From Anastatus disparis (taxonomy: Eukaryota > Arthropoda > Insecta > Hymenoptera > Eupelmidae): a stretch of 64,000 bases of DNA. The stretch spans positions 62,001-126,000 of the forward strand of contig JAFFSR010000004.1 of assembly GCA_017163975.1 (NCBI GenBank), written 5' to 3'. The notes beneath the pieces were generated by a model. The model searched no databases and was not told the origin of the DNA. It was given only the letters and a program-made list of their open reading frames with translations. Made by a program: the position numbers and the translations under genes. Within the stretch, counting starts at the first letter, position 1; every line of letters starts with the position of its first letter. Positions 1-11,239 of this stretch are shown in pieces.

Positions 1-1210
1 AAAGTAAAATCTCAACTAGAAATGATTTTTCTTTAATAGGAAAAGTCTTTGAATGATAATAAAAAACTTTATTTCTAGAAATAAAAAAAAATAAAAAGAA
101 ATGGTATAATACATATCAATTTAGATTGATTTAAGTGTCAATACAATTGAAAAAAAAACTTTATCGTTCCTCAAGAAAAAGTGCGTCAAATAAAAATACA
201 TTCCCGCAAATAACAAAAGATCAGTGGTTGCACAATTAGGATCATTTCACCCAAATACACATAAACCAATACTAGAAATATAGTTCACATATATAATTTT
301 TAACTTTCCTCATTGACACATCCTTTCCACGATCGATCATGTATATATAAATATCAACCTTACATTATACAATCATAGCGCAAACTTTTGGGGTGAAGAA
401 AAAAAAAGAGACAAACAAAAAAAAAAGGAAAGAAAAAAGAAGACTTTGAGAGGGACTCGCTGACAATGAGAGAAGAAAAATAAATCAACAAGCACAGTTG
501 GTGGTCTCGAACCGCAAGGGAACAATATACGGTTGAATATTTTATCCCCTTATATACGTTATAATTGCATTTGACTTATTATTGTAGCAGTAGAGGTTTC
601 ATCGACCAGATAGATGATAGATAAGATGAGGAAGTGTGTCTGTGTCCGTATATATATATTTTACATATTGAAGGGAAGTTGGAAACTGGTGCGGTAATAT
701 TTGGATTTGTATTATACGCATTATGCAGTTTTCTAATTTACGATTCGTGATTTTAATGTCCGATATAAATGTGGATTAGAAATTTAGTTTCTAGCGGATA
801 TTAGAAATTCGTATGATACAGTTAAACTTAAGAAAAAAATCCATTAATACAAAAATTATATGTAAAAACTCTATAAGCCATATATTACTTTTGAAAGCTT
901 CAATTTACTCTTTTACTAAATTTATTAATTATTTTTTTATTCAATATATTTTTTTATAAAAAATTAGTTAATATTTGTAAATTATAAATTAAATGGTTCA
1001 TCATAGATAGACGTTATAAATTAAAATAATTAAAATCTGTATCAATATAATGTACTATTGAGATATTTATGAAAATAAATGAAGGATTTTCCAGTTGTTA
1101 ATCATATAAATAAAATAAATTATTTAAAAAATTTTTTCATGAAAATAAATTTTATTGATTTTTTTGTTAACACTTAGTGCACAAAAATCTCTATTAAATT
1201 TTGCATGCGC
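1..1210. other. gene-free flank downstream of CAP1
   Basis: No exon-like open frame is visible on either strand. The stretch is AT-rich with poly-A and purine-rich tracts (about 395-480) and the 3' flank of the CAP1 gene at its right end. A short match to a tRNA B-box near 505-520 (minus) has no A-box partner and is not called. Confidence 0.6.
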
Positions 1211-3011
1211 TTAAGCAGCAATGTAAACTGGTTGTTTCAAATAATTACCAGCTGGACTGTAATTACAAACAAGATGAACTTTATTAAATCGTCCCTCTTT
1301 GAATTTTATAGCACCACAACCAACGTGCGTTGATTTACCCCAAACTAATTGAGTGTAATGTCCAACCATTGCGTTGTTGACACCAGTACCACTATGAAAA
1401 ATTTTTGTTAAAATGATATCAAACATTTTCATGAATGATTGTATCGATGGCATTGTAAATTAATTTTTATTAAATTATAATTATCAATTTTCAAAGTTTC
1501 CTGAATCTTATATTGAATTGTAAAAACTATAAGAAGCAAAAGTTAGAGTCAATTGTAGAACATTTTTTGTAAAAATCAGTTCGTTAAATAACTACAACAA
1601 AAATAATAATGATTAAACTCTTTCTCTTATTGAATGTAAAATTATGCAATGAATAAAATAACATAATTAATATAATTCAATGTATGTGTATAAGATTAAT
1701 TTATAAATAATAGTGAAAGTAAAATAGCGCTCAATACTAAATTCATAATATTCATTTGATAAAATAATTTTTTAATAAAATAAGATATTTTTCAAACACT
1801 TACGTATAATAAAAAACGTCCTTGCGGGGAAAGTCTTTAACTTCATCATACCATTCATCCATCATCTTATGATACTTTATAGTATTGACGTCTCCAGTAG
1901 TTCCCATATAAGCAACGTTTTGACCAACAACTGATTTTTCTAAAATATTTCGAATGAAAAATGTTTTTTTTCAGTTGTTATTTAAAGTCAAATATTTTAT
2001 TGTTTGATTATTTAAAGATGAATTGAGAATTTTTGTGCAAAATTTTGTTAATAAATTTTTCTTACCTGTATTTCTGCAAGGATCATGTGCAAATGTACAT
2101 TGGTTAGCCCATCTCTGTGCTATCATCGCCAATTCATTATCCCATTTCTAAAAAAAAATATTACATTACATCATTTTATTTTAGTAATTCATACAATAAT
2201 TATACGTGAGTTTATTTTCAATAATAACTTAATGTTTTTTAATTCTTACCAAATCTGGCATATGTTTTGCAGGAGGCTGAGGTCCAGGACTTCCCCGGGT
2301 TTCTTTGCCACTTGCTACCTTATGTCTTAATTCATTGTGATACTTTAAAATGGCTTGTTCTTCTTGTTTACTTAATCCAACGTGTATGACGTTGTGACAA
2401 GTTTTTCCCGGTCCAGGGTTCTAAATTCATTAAAATTAAATAATTTTAAATAGTTCTTTTATTTTTCATTATTATATCAATAATACTTAAATTTATATTT
2501 GGAATAAAAAATATTTTCTATATCAAATCTATTCTTGGAAATTGAGCTAATGATAATAATGAGCTTTATTTATTTACTAACGTTTTGAATATTCGTCAAA
2601 ATAAACAATTATGAACCAAATATTATATATTATAAATAAATATTCATTAGCTTCATATTCAAGATTTAATGTTTGATTATTTCATCACGGAATGTTAAAT
2701 ATTGACATTACATTATTTTCCAAGTTTCCGAATCTTGATAAAAAAATTTTTTTATTGTATACTTCCACGTTAACTGGTCAAAAACACAATACAGAGGCAT
2801 TTAAAAAATTTTTTGATAAAAACAAAAAGATCCAGGAATCTGCAAAGTTGTTAAAATAAAAAAACTCAAATTTATAACTTACTGGATTAACACAAACAGT
2901 GTGTGGTCTGTTTTTGCAACTCTTAATGTGACAATAATCATTTGCACTCGATGACCCAGTGGTTACTGCAACTATAATTGCAAGAAACGCCAATTTAATT
3001 TTCCTCGCCAT
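1211..3011 (-). CDS. CAP1: antigen 5 / venom allergen 5-like secreted CAP protein
   Basis: Five exons on the minus strand: 2883-3011, 2250-2420, 2066-2147, 1804-1939, 1211-1391. All junctions are GT-AG, phases 0,0,1,2, giving 232 residues. Residues 1 to about 23 form a hydrophobic signal peptide, so the protein is predicted to be secreted. The N-terminal extension DYCxIxxC...PHTxC is the antigen 5 hallmark. The CAP domain follows: HNELR, QRWANQC...[22 protein letters not shown] and the C-terminal [10 protein letters not shown] signature. Eight mature cysteines fit the four disulfides of insect antigen 5 proteins. The ATG at 3011 is the first in frame with the signal peptide and aligns with the starts of the other copies. 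Family members are known from hymenopteran venom and fly saliva; their biochemical role is unsettled. Expression site cannot be read from sequence. Confidence 0.93.
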
Positions 3012-3097
3012 AATAATTAAAAAACTTTCATAATACGATAAAGTCGATCGTAAAAAATTTCAATAATTTAACGATGGTTTTATGATCGCTTCCTCAT

Positions 3098-3103
3098 TTT
3101 ATA
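3098..3103 (-). promoter_or_regulatory. candidate TATA box of CAP1
   Basis: TATAAA on the minus strand, about 87 bases before the CAP1 ATG. Position and sequence fit a core promoter; no transcript evidence. Confidence 0.45.
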
Positions 3104-3157
3104 CACTTTTCAAACATCATTAAATGCATCATCTTATCTAATCAAATCGAATTTTTC

Positions 3158-3171
3158 ATTTTGACGTCTGA
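3158..3171. promoter_or_regulatory. conserved upstream block shared by CAP1 and CAP2
   Basis: The 14-mer ATTTTGAYGTCTGA occurs here, 147 bases before the CAP1 ATG, and at 19185-19198, 107 bases before the CAP2 ATG. Surrounding sequence is more diverged. It may be a regulatory site or simply residual homology of the duplicated promoters. Confidence 0.35.
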
Positions 3172-3179
3172 GTTTTTGT

Positions 3180-4680
3180 TTTTATTTAAAACAATGGACG
3201 AATATAAACAATATACTTTGTGCATAGTAATTTATTCGTGTCAATATTTAACTTTTGTTGCTTTAACCGTGCGAGGAAATTTTTTTTTTGTATTTTCTTC
3301 TGTCTGTATTGCGTTGAATAATATATCAAGTATATTGTTAGTATTGTCTTATTGTGAATTATTGATAAAATGTTTAAGCTTTGTGAAGTGAATTATTATA
3401 CATTGTGTTAAAGTTATCAAACATTGTTTTGAACATATGAAATTCATAAATTGTGAAAAGATATAAATTTAGTAAACCGCCAATGTTTGATGGATTTATT
3501 GAATTATGTTGATTGTTATTCAAAAAAAGTAATAAAAATAGCATTTTTTGCTAATAATTAATAGTGTTCATCATAAATAAATAAATTTAATAACTGAATT
3601 TTTCAAGCATTCACTATTGTAACAGCGTATATATAAAGTAAAAGGTAATCAAGTTTTTCAGCTATATTGTGGTGGAAATCAATAAAACTTTACGGATAAA
3701 TGATAAAAATTTTTTTAATTGACAATGATAAATGTATTAAGGGGCTGAAATTAACCTTTTTTAAAAAAGTATCTCTAATTTTTAATCTACGTATTTTTTT
3801 AGTATCCCGCCTATCGTATATGTTAGTTATTTACTTCAGCTAAGATTTAGTGCAGGAATTTTTTTAAAATCATCAACAGATTTTTTTTGTGAGAGTATTT
3901 ATTAAAAAGCTTTGCATGTTAATATTTCTCCCGCGTTCGGGGTAAGTATTAACATCACATTTTTTTTATTATAAAAATGCAATTTAATAACTACATGTAT
4001 TTAATTAATATAAGTAAGAATTATATATTTTTTACTGTATATCCAAATAACAAATAAATTTTAATAAATAAAATTTGAACAATTCATGAAAAAATAATTT
4101 TTTTATCTTTTTTGAAATTAAAAAAAAACTTCGATTTTTTGTCTTATAGAATAATTATAAGTAGAAACATTATATAAGGTATTAAAAAAAATCACAGTAA
4201 AGTCCTTATTAAATCAATCTTTTATCTATCGTTTTTCGTCATCTTTTTTAAATATATCCTTATGTATTAACAGTGTGAATATTTACCCTGAAGATTTGTT
4301 AATACCTGTCCCAACAGACACATTTTTTTAAAAATATCGTTGAAAAAATATTTAAAAATAAATCTTAAAATATTAATGCAATTATTTAAATTATTTTCAT
4401 AAAATATTAACATAAAATAATTTTAATGTTACTAAATACATAGATTAAAATAAACAAGCATTTAAGTATGTGAGAATTTTCTAGTTTTTGTCAAAAAAGT
4501 CGCTAGATCGCATGCTTTTCCTCTACAATGTACTGCAAGTTACAATTATATTGAACGTATAAAGTCAACTACAGAACCTTTAGAATTGTTTGCGTTGTAA
4601 ATTTATAATAAAAAAATTGTAAATTTACTCTAGAAATTTTCTTCTATGATTTATATAAGAACATTGATCTTATATTAAGA
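3180..4680. other. intergenic, AT-rich; no gene seen
   Basis: No supportable exon. A small inverted repeat (TGTTAATA...TATTAACA) sits near 3918-3957, with related TATTAACA-type words near 4263-4310. Otherwise only A/T runs. Confidence 0.5.
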
Positions 4681-4689
4681 TTTCGTAAA

Positions 4690-4925
4690 AATATTGTCCT
4701 AATTCGATTGCATTAACAAACCCATTTTCCCATTTTCGTGAAATAGTATCGATTATAAATACGTTATTTCGACTTGATTTTAAAATGAAATTCATTTTTT
4801 TTAAGAATGCTCACCTGACAATATCGATTGCTTGTAGTATTCCATCATTATCATCATTTCCATCAAGTTATTGAAAGAAAAAGGTGTACTCTTCAAATAA
4901 TATAGTATAAACAGAAAAGTCAATG
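4690..4925 (-). pseudogene. decayed ionotropic receptor fragment
   Basis: Translated on the minus strand in shifting frames, this stretch aligns with residues about 197-275 of the neighbouring intact receptor. Shared words are GILQAID against GTLRAID, MNFILK against MNFTLK, and NGFVN against NGSVN. In-frame stops and at least one frameshift are present, and the rest of the receptor is not recognisable around it. The DNA match is also clear around 4779-4875 against 6540-6640. It is a truncated, dead relative of the downstream gene, so the receptor once existed as at least two tandem copies. Confidence 0.7.
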
Positions 4926-5518
4926 CGAAGAACATAACACAAATATAAAAGTTTAAAAAGTATTCCTTCATGATTTGTAATTAGCCAAGAATAGTTTTTT
5001 TTTACTTAACGATAAGTTCTCAAAGGTATATCGATTCAAAAAATCGTAAAAAAAAATTAATGAGTTTCCAAAATTAATTTTTGACTTTATGTTACTTTTT
5101 TGAGTTTACTTTAAAAAATTGTTTTTTCTATTTTAAATTACTGCATTACTGTAATATAGAACAGAAGTCGATATTGCTCGACAAAAAAAAATACAAGAAA
5201 AATTGTATGGAAAAATAAATAATTGTTTAAATAGGTTACATATAAATAATTGGATATATATATATGATTTTGGCTTATTTTTAAAGGTAAAGATAAGAAC
5301 AAAATTATAATACAGAATTCTTAACATTTATTAAATAAAATCTTTTTTGTTTTTAATATTAACTTTATCTTACTAATTGAGTATTAGCTGTCCATATAAC
5401 AGAAAAAAAAGACATAAAGTAATATTTAATATATTTTTAAACATCTTTATTGTTTAATATAAAGTGTATGATGAGCAATTATTACGACACGACTTAGTAC
5501 TAAGACTATTGTTCGAAG
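4926..5518. other. intergenic between receptor fragment and receptor gene
   Basis: Poly-T and poly-A tracts and a small TA-rich patch near 5250. Short open frames here show no family features. Confidence 0.5.
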
Positions 5519-7273
5519 TTAAAAATATTTTTTTATTAAAAAATAACACATTGCTTCAATAACAAATGCCATAAGAGAAAAAAAATAGCCGAAAAACAAA
5601 ATCCAAATATACGACAGTGACAAATTATGACTATCTGGTAATTTTATAATGGATGTCTTCTGTTTTTCAGGATATTGATAATTAATTTTATCATGAAATA
5701 TAGTGAATTGTTCCACCTGCCATATTCCAGATTCGTATATAGTTTGAAAAATCTTTTGGATTCTATGCATGTATGGTGATGCTACTTCAAAAATAATTGC
5801 TTTTCTTTCACGCGAAAAAACTGGTTTTGCTATTTTCATAACATTCTTCTCATGATGCTTCACACGAACTGAGTAACTAGCCCACAATAAACCAGTTATA
5901 CATATAGAACTTTTGTTTCTGATTAAAATTTGCATGCATTTACTAAAATCTTTAAGTTGTATTGTTTTATCTCTAATATTTTCAAGATGCTTGTCATTTA
6001 TATACAATGTGCGATTAAAGTTATTTCTGTTAATGTACGGCTGAATATTAGATGCATCAATTTCCTCGAAGGTATCGAAATTCATTTCATTATCAATCAT
6101 TATCGAATGCATCAAATCTGAGTAGAAATCAGAAGAATAGTTGAAAGATATTAGAGCAGCGCTTAGAAAAATTATTCGTCTGATTAATTTTTTCGGATGT
6201 TTAGGCGATGTTGATCCTAGTAAGATTCTCACCAAATCAACCAATATTGAACTCCTTTTTCTTAATTTTGTAAACTGAACTATTGACGTGATTATCATAA
6301 ATAAAATCGGTATGATGAACATAAATATTATTTCTCTTATTGCTAAATGTGTAGCATTGTGAAATAAAATTGGTACGATTGCGATGATTCGATCGTTATC
6401 AAAGTGTAAAATGGAATGATGAAGTGTATCATTGTCTTGTAAAAATATTGATCTAACCATTTCCATCATATTGACGGAACCATTTTGCAATTTTTGAGAA
6501 GTAATATTTATGTAGACTGAAAATAACATATCTTCTATCACCGGTTTCAAAGTGAAATTCATTTTTCTTAATGTTGCTGATATCACAGCATCGATTGCTC
6601 TTAATGTTCCATTAACATTCACCAAGTTAGATGGAGAAAACACTACACTATTCAAATATATATCATCAAATAATATGGATAATTTGAAAGGATATCTATT
6701 CACGTTTTGCAATTTGTCAGGAAAAATTTGTTTTACTAAATATATGGGTATGCGATTGTAAGTATTATAAAATGGGTTGTAGAAATTAAGAAACACTGAT
6801 TTACTTTTCATATTGATATCAACGATAGATACATCTAAAAATTTTCTTTCCCACGCATCATTAAGAAAAACTAAAAAAAATTCGTCAACTTTAATATTTT
6901 TGTGAATAAATACGATTAAACATTTTGGTCTTGGAGATTTCGAATTGATATTTATAAAGAAATTTAGAATATTGTTCATGTATATCGATTGAAATTTTTT
7001 TATACGTTCACTTTTAATCAATACTACAAATAAGGTTGAGGTGAGCGGATTTTTAAAAACTGGTAAACTTAAACACTTATTTTTATTACATTCATTTATT
7101 CTATCAAAATTAATGATTGTACTTGGAGTCATTTGGAGGAAGTGTTTCAATAAAATTTCTTGTTCTTCTGAAATAAATATATCTGTTTTATTAATAAAGA
7201 ATGTCGTCTGATAAAACATCATTTCTTGCACTAAATGTATAAAAATTTGACAATCTATAAATAAACATGACAT
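5519..7273 (-). CDS. divergent ionotropic receptor (IR), intronless
   Basis: One uninterrupted frame of 584 residues from ATG 7273. The layout is that of insect ionotropic receptors, the iGluR-derived chemoreceptor channels of sensory dendrites. An N-terminal extracellular part (1-195) lacks a conventional amino-terminal domain. The first ligand-binding half (about 196-312) is followed by TM1 (about 314-334), a pore/TM2 region (about 362-385), the second ligand-binding half (about 390-545, with the ESGIWQVEQF stretch typical of IR S2 ends) and TM3 (about 553-577) with a very short cytoplasmic tail. Length matches single-exon divergent IRs. There is no obvious signal peptide at the first Met, so translation may start slightly elsewhere or an upstream exon may be missing. 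Ligand unknown. A decayed sister copy lies immediately downstream. Confidence 0.85.
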   Translation of the reverse strand: MSCLFIDCQIFIHLVQEMMFYQTTFFINKTDIFISEEQEILLKHFLQMTPSTIINFDRINECNKNKCLSLPVFKNPLTSTLFVVLIKSERIKKFQSIYMNNILNFFININSKSPRPKCLIVFIHKNIKVDEFFLVFLNDAWERKFLDVSIVDINMKSKSVFLNFYNPFYNTYNRIPIYLVKQIFPDKLQNVNRYPFKLSILFDDIYLNSVVFSPSNLVNVNGTLRAIDAVISATLRKMNFTLKPVIEDMLFSVYINITSQKLQNGSVNMMEMVRSIFLQDNDTLHHSILHFDNDRIIAIVPILFHNATHLAIREIIFMFIIPILFMIITSIVQFTKLRKRSSILVDLVRILLGSTSPKHPKKLIRRIIFLSAALISFNYSSDFYSDLMHSIMIDNEMNFDTFEEIDASNIQPYINRNNFNRTLYINDKHLENIRDKTIQLKDFSKCMQILIRNKSSICITGLLWASYSVRVKHHEKNVMKIAKPVFSRERKAIIFEVASPYMHRIQKIFQTIYESGIWQVEQFTIFHDKINYQYPEKQKTSIIKLPDSHNLSLSYIWILFFGYFFSLMAFVIEAMCYFLIKKYF

Positions 7274-7963
7274 ATTGTAGTTATTAATAACGAATATTAT
7301 TGATATTCAATATCAATGAAACTTAAATAAAATATTACTAATTTTAAAGGTCTTTTTCAAAGTTTTGTTTAAGCATAACTAAAGAGAATTACTTATATAA
7401 AACAGAAAATCATAAAAATAATAATTTTCCAAACTATAATTTTTACAAAATTTTTGAATTTATATTATTTTTTCTCAATTTATTCTGTTTCTCGTAAATT
7501 TTTTTCTTTCTATTTTTTTTACTTTACACATTGATTATGACAAATTACTTATGAAATATTGGCTAGCACAAAAGTGGTTTGGAGGTTGAAAACTAGTAAT
7601 TGTTTTGCTTTTACTTGATTGCTTAATTTAGTTAACAGTGAATCTAAAATTAATATGTCGAAATTACAAGTGTGGGAAAAATCAATTAATCAACTTAAAT
7701 TCTAGAATTTTTTGAGCTCATTCTTTTTATAATTGATCTTTCGAAACAAAAAATATAGTTAATTTTCGTAATTTTATAATTATTAAACATAATCACTAAT
7801 CAGACATTTTAATTTTATTATCAAAAAAACTTTTGGATATTAATAGTACCTTAAAGAAGCGAAAAGAAAAACAAACAATTTGCCGGGAAATTTACAGCAA
7901 AATTTGTCCGTATTTAAATGTGATAGTGTCTTCTATATTGTTGGCACGAAGAAACTATGGTAA
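7274..7963. other. intergenic; no gene seen
   Basis: AT-rich spacer between the receptor gene and the next minus-strand gene. A minus-strand AATAAA-like signal lies near 7813, about 150 bases past the stop at 7964. Confidence 0.5.
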
Positions 7964-10667
7964 TCAATCGGAGAGTCTGCGGAAGGATGGTGTGCCGGTG
8001 CATTGATGATAACTAGTTTTAAATCGATTTTTAGGATGTCCATTATAACTCATTGCAACTATGTGGCCACATGTACTGCACTCCCATCGGTTGCCTTTGC
8101 AGAATTTTTCAATTATAGCCTTAATGGATTGCGATGGTTCTGTTCTTACTATTGCAAGGCCTGATTGTCTTACATAAACCGCCTGCTCGTCAAAGAACGA
8201 ACTATGATCCTTGTTCCAACTTTGTTTTCCATTATCACGTCTCAATATATATTCCAGCACAAGAATCATTGCATGGGCGACGGTGTTCTTCACCTTGAAA
8301 ATATATTTATTTTTATGAAATTTAAAACTTTTATCTACATAATAAGAATAACAATGTGCGTATACAATGATAAAAGCGTTAGATTAATGTTAAAAAACGT
8401 ATACAAAGCATTATTAGCAATTGTTTTCTTTTAACTTGTATAGTATTAAGTCGATCTCCTAATATTTGAAATATAGCAAAATTTCTTTTCTTTTCACTTC
8501 GAAGTAAATTGACTGATATTCGTGAGAAATATATTCTCTTTTATTTATTATAACCTTTTCCATCAGAGTGGTAGTGTACTGCATATCTTAGGAATCAGAT
8601 TAGAAATTTAGGAAGATGAGGAAAACATAGTTAATTAAACAGAATAAACCCTCGAAAATGATATACAAGCAAGGAAAATTTCATAGGAAGAAGGTTCCAT
8701 TTTTTTTGGATGTTGCAGAGCATTGATGCCTTAGTTCCATTTGATGCCATTTTCAATGCTTGGATCTTACTTTTGAGACTTGAGACTATTAAGTAAATTA
8801 TATTCTCCACTTCTTCTCGAGTTCTTGACATAGACTTCGGAATATCCACTGTCATTTCGATAAACAAAAAAAAATGTACACTGCCAAAAATGATTTCTAG
8901 CGGGGAATAGAATAGTCCACTTGATCAAGGTTTCTCCACGCAAAGAGAAATCTACTAGACGTTAGTAAAATTATGCATTCTTTCAAACAACGCCGTTTTT
9001 GTTGTTAGAATAAAAATCGCTTCCTGCTAGGAGAAATCCACTAGCCTGGAGAGGAAATCTGACTGATTGTATTTTCACTTATATAACGCAACATTATTAC
9101 GCGGTATTTCTTCACATCCCACTTTAATATGTTAAGATATATTATTAAATACTTCAAATAGAAATCCGCTTGGATGTAGGAAAAATCCACTTGAGGATAG
9201 AATATTAAAAGCCCATGTAAAAATTAAGTTGTCAAACATGTTTCTACTAGACATAAGAACACCCGAAAATAAGTAAATTTTATTCTTCCCCCAAGTGGAA
9301 ATATATTAGCAAGAATAACAAGAATACTTTCTACTAACGGCTAGTGGATTCCATTTGCCTCAAGAAATAATTTCTGTCTGTGTAAGTAAAAGATTGATAA
9401 CTAATGTGAGAACTATGCATGGATCTTATTTTTGAGAATCGAGACTGTAAAGTAAACTATATTCTCCACATCTTCCTGAGTGCCTGATGTGATACTGGGA
9501 TACCCAGTGCACTTCGCTCCAATAAAAATCAATAATAGTATCAACAAAAATTCATGACTAAAGTTATAGCTCTATTCGATGCCATTTTGCATGCTTGGAT
9601 CTCACTTTTGAGAATCGAGACTGTAAGATGAATTATATTTTTATATTTTTCACATACTCCCGAATGCCTAACGTGATACCTAGGATACCCAGTGCACTTT
9701 GCTCAGATGAAAATCAATAGTTTGTAATAAAAAAAAATTAATGTCAAATGGTAAAAAGTGCCATATAAGCATGCAAAATAGCATCGAAGCAAGCTGTAAC
9801 TTACATCATCAATCTTTTTTTTATAACAAATAAATGTTTTTTTATCCAAGTAACAGTGCACTGCGTATTTCAGGTATCACGTCAGGCATTCGGGAGAATG
9901 TGAAAAATATTGTTTACTCTACAGTCTCGATTCACAAAAGTGAGATTTAAGCATGCGAAATGGCATCAAATGGAGCTATAATCTAAATCATCAATCTTTT
10001 TTTTTATTAATTACTATTTATTAATGTTTAACGGAATAAAAGTGCTCTGGGTATTCTAGGAATCACATCAGACATTCAGAAAGATGTGAAGAATATAGTT
10101 CACCTTACATGATTCCTAGGATATCCAGTGCTTGGTTATTTCATATAAATTACGATAAATTTACTTCGGAATAATCAGAAAAAAAACTTTACGCACTTTA
10201 AAAATAATGAATTCCTCTTCCTTTAAATACTATAGATTATTAATAAAAACAGCTGATTTTGTAATATTATTATATTTTTTAAATGTATAAATATTGATAT
10301 ACAGGTAATTAATAATTTAGAATGATTTGTGGGCCATGGTATTCCTTACCTCGTCCCAATTGTCTGTTTCCTTATATAGATCCCGGTGGATTGGGCCACT
10401 CAGAAATACCTTTCTCTTGAGTCGATCAATGGTAAAAATTTTAAGTCTTTTGTTCTCATCCCACTCAAAGACAAATTGCAGACACCGAGGCCATTCTGGT
10501 TGTGGCCACAATTTGATCTGCAGTTCTTCTACAATAGGTCGTAACGGTGGTAGAGCCGTCTTTTTTGATTGGACTCTCGTTGGTAATAAAAGACCTGGCT
10601 CTAGGCTAGAACCTGCGTTGCCTATTCGCATCTCATGCGTTGCGCTCCTTGTTTGACGTCGTGACAT
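7964..10667 (-). CDS. unrecognised two-exon gene with a transposon-filled intron
   Basis: Exon 1 is 10350-10667, from an ATG to a donor GAG|GTAAGG. Exon 2 is 7964-8293, from an acceptor TTTTCAAG| to a TGA. Both junctions are phase 0 and the joined frame is 215 residues. Exon 1 encodes a basic, Ser/Thr/Arg-rich start (MSRRQTRSAT) and a mixed region containing WPQPEWPRCLQF. Exon 2 contains a possible small zinc-binding patch, C-x7-C-x2-C followed by H, H and C residues near its end. I do not recognise the family. Base composition is less AT-rich than the surroundings, which supports real coding. The roughly 2 kb intron is almost entirely repeats. Alternatively the two pieces are fragments of two copies of a mobile or duplicated gene; the first 30 bases of the intron resemble the start of exon 2. 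Confidence 0.45.
8330..8560. repeat. copy of CAP-upstream duplicated block
   Basis: Non-coding block containing AATAACAATGTGCGTATACA and a CTTTTAACTTGTA stretch. It matches about 25321-25530 (upstream of CAP3) and about 38441-38620 (upstream of the CAP pseudogene). Here it lies next to exon 2 of the unrecognised gene and is not near a CAP start, so it marks the edge of an old segmental duplication. Confidence 0.6.
8567..10135. repeat. array of inverted-repeat units (MITE-like)
   Basis: A unit of roughly 75-140 bp recurs in both orientations. Forward copies are near 8567-8640, 9848-9985 and 10037-10110. Reverse copies are near 8719-8878, 9416-9560, 9580-9725 and 10111-10135. Core words are GAATCGAGACTGTAA, ACATCTTCC and GGATACCCAGTGCAC. 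Opposed copies could fold into long hairpins. One copy is interrupted by a separate MITE at 8879-9382. Confidence 0.7.
8879..9382. mobile_element. CACTG-type MITE nested in the inverted-repeat array
   Basis: Imperfect terminal inverted repeats (CACTGCCAAAAATGATTTCT at left; right end reads CACAGACAGAAATTATTTCT on the minus strand) flanked by TA on both sides (8877-8878 and 9383-9384). The interior carries repeated motifs such as ATCCACTAG, also found in the related element at 22534-22951. No coding capacity. The flanking repeat sequence resumes on the other side, confirming insertion. Confidence 0.7.
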
Positions 10668-10689
10668 AGTTTATCGATAGTATAAGATA

Positions 10690-11030
10690 AAACACTACTA
10701 AGACTGATAGGTAAAACCACGTGGTAAAATAGATAACTTAACCTAAAAAAGGGGGACGATTCCTCATGGAGCAATAATCAAAACACCACTCAGAATGCTA
10801 TTAAAACTTTTAGATAAAGCCACGTGGTGAAATAGGTAATTTAACCTAAAAACGCAAGTCTATGCCTGTTAGAGAAACAATTAAATCACCACTAGAAATA
10901 AGGAAACACTGATAAGATGCATTGATAATGACATGTGGTGAAATAAGTAAATTAACCTAAAAATGAGAGACGACACCTGTTGGGAAAATAATCGAATCAA
11001 TGCTGAGGATAAAGAAATCTGCTTTGCCGA
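10690..11030. repeat. three tandem ~105 bp repeats
   Basis: Three diverged units share a core CCACGTGGTGAAATA followed by TTAACCTAAAAA, starting near 10715, 10818 and 10932. Unit spacing is about 103-115 bp. CACGTG is kept in the first two units and altered in the third. Confidence 0.7.
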
Positions 11031-11239
11031 CAATCGCTGAATACCTATTGATTGACTGTTGTTTCCTATATGATCAGTGTATGATTGTAAGCTTGAAATA
11101 ATTATATTTCTGTAGTCAAAAATGACTTTTATTTCAAATTATGTATTTGAAATAAAAGACATTTTTTAATTTTGTTTGAACCCTGATAGAAAAAAGCCTG
11201 TATTTACGGTGTCATTATGGTGTATTTTATGGTTTGCAA

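Noticed and set aside
505..520. B-box-like GGTTCGAGACC (minus)
   Set aside because: No A-box at the expected distance and no cloverleaf.
4462..4971. possible two-exon small membrane protein (minus, donor at 4815, acceptor at 4532)
   Set aside because: The frame and splice sites work on paper, but the sequence is better explained as a decayed ionotropic receptor fragment in other frames.
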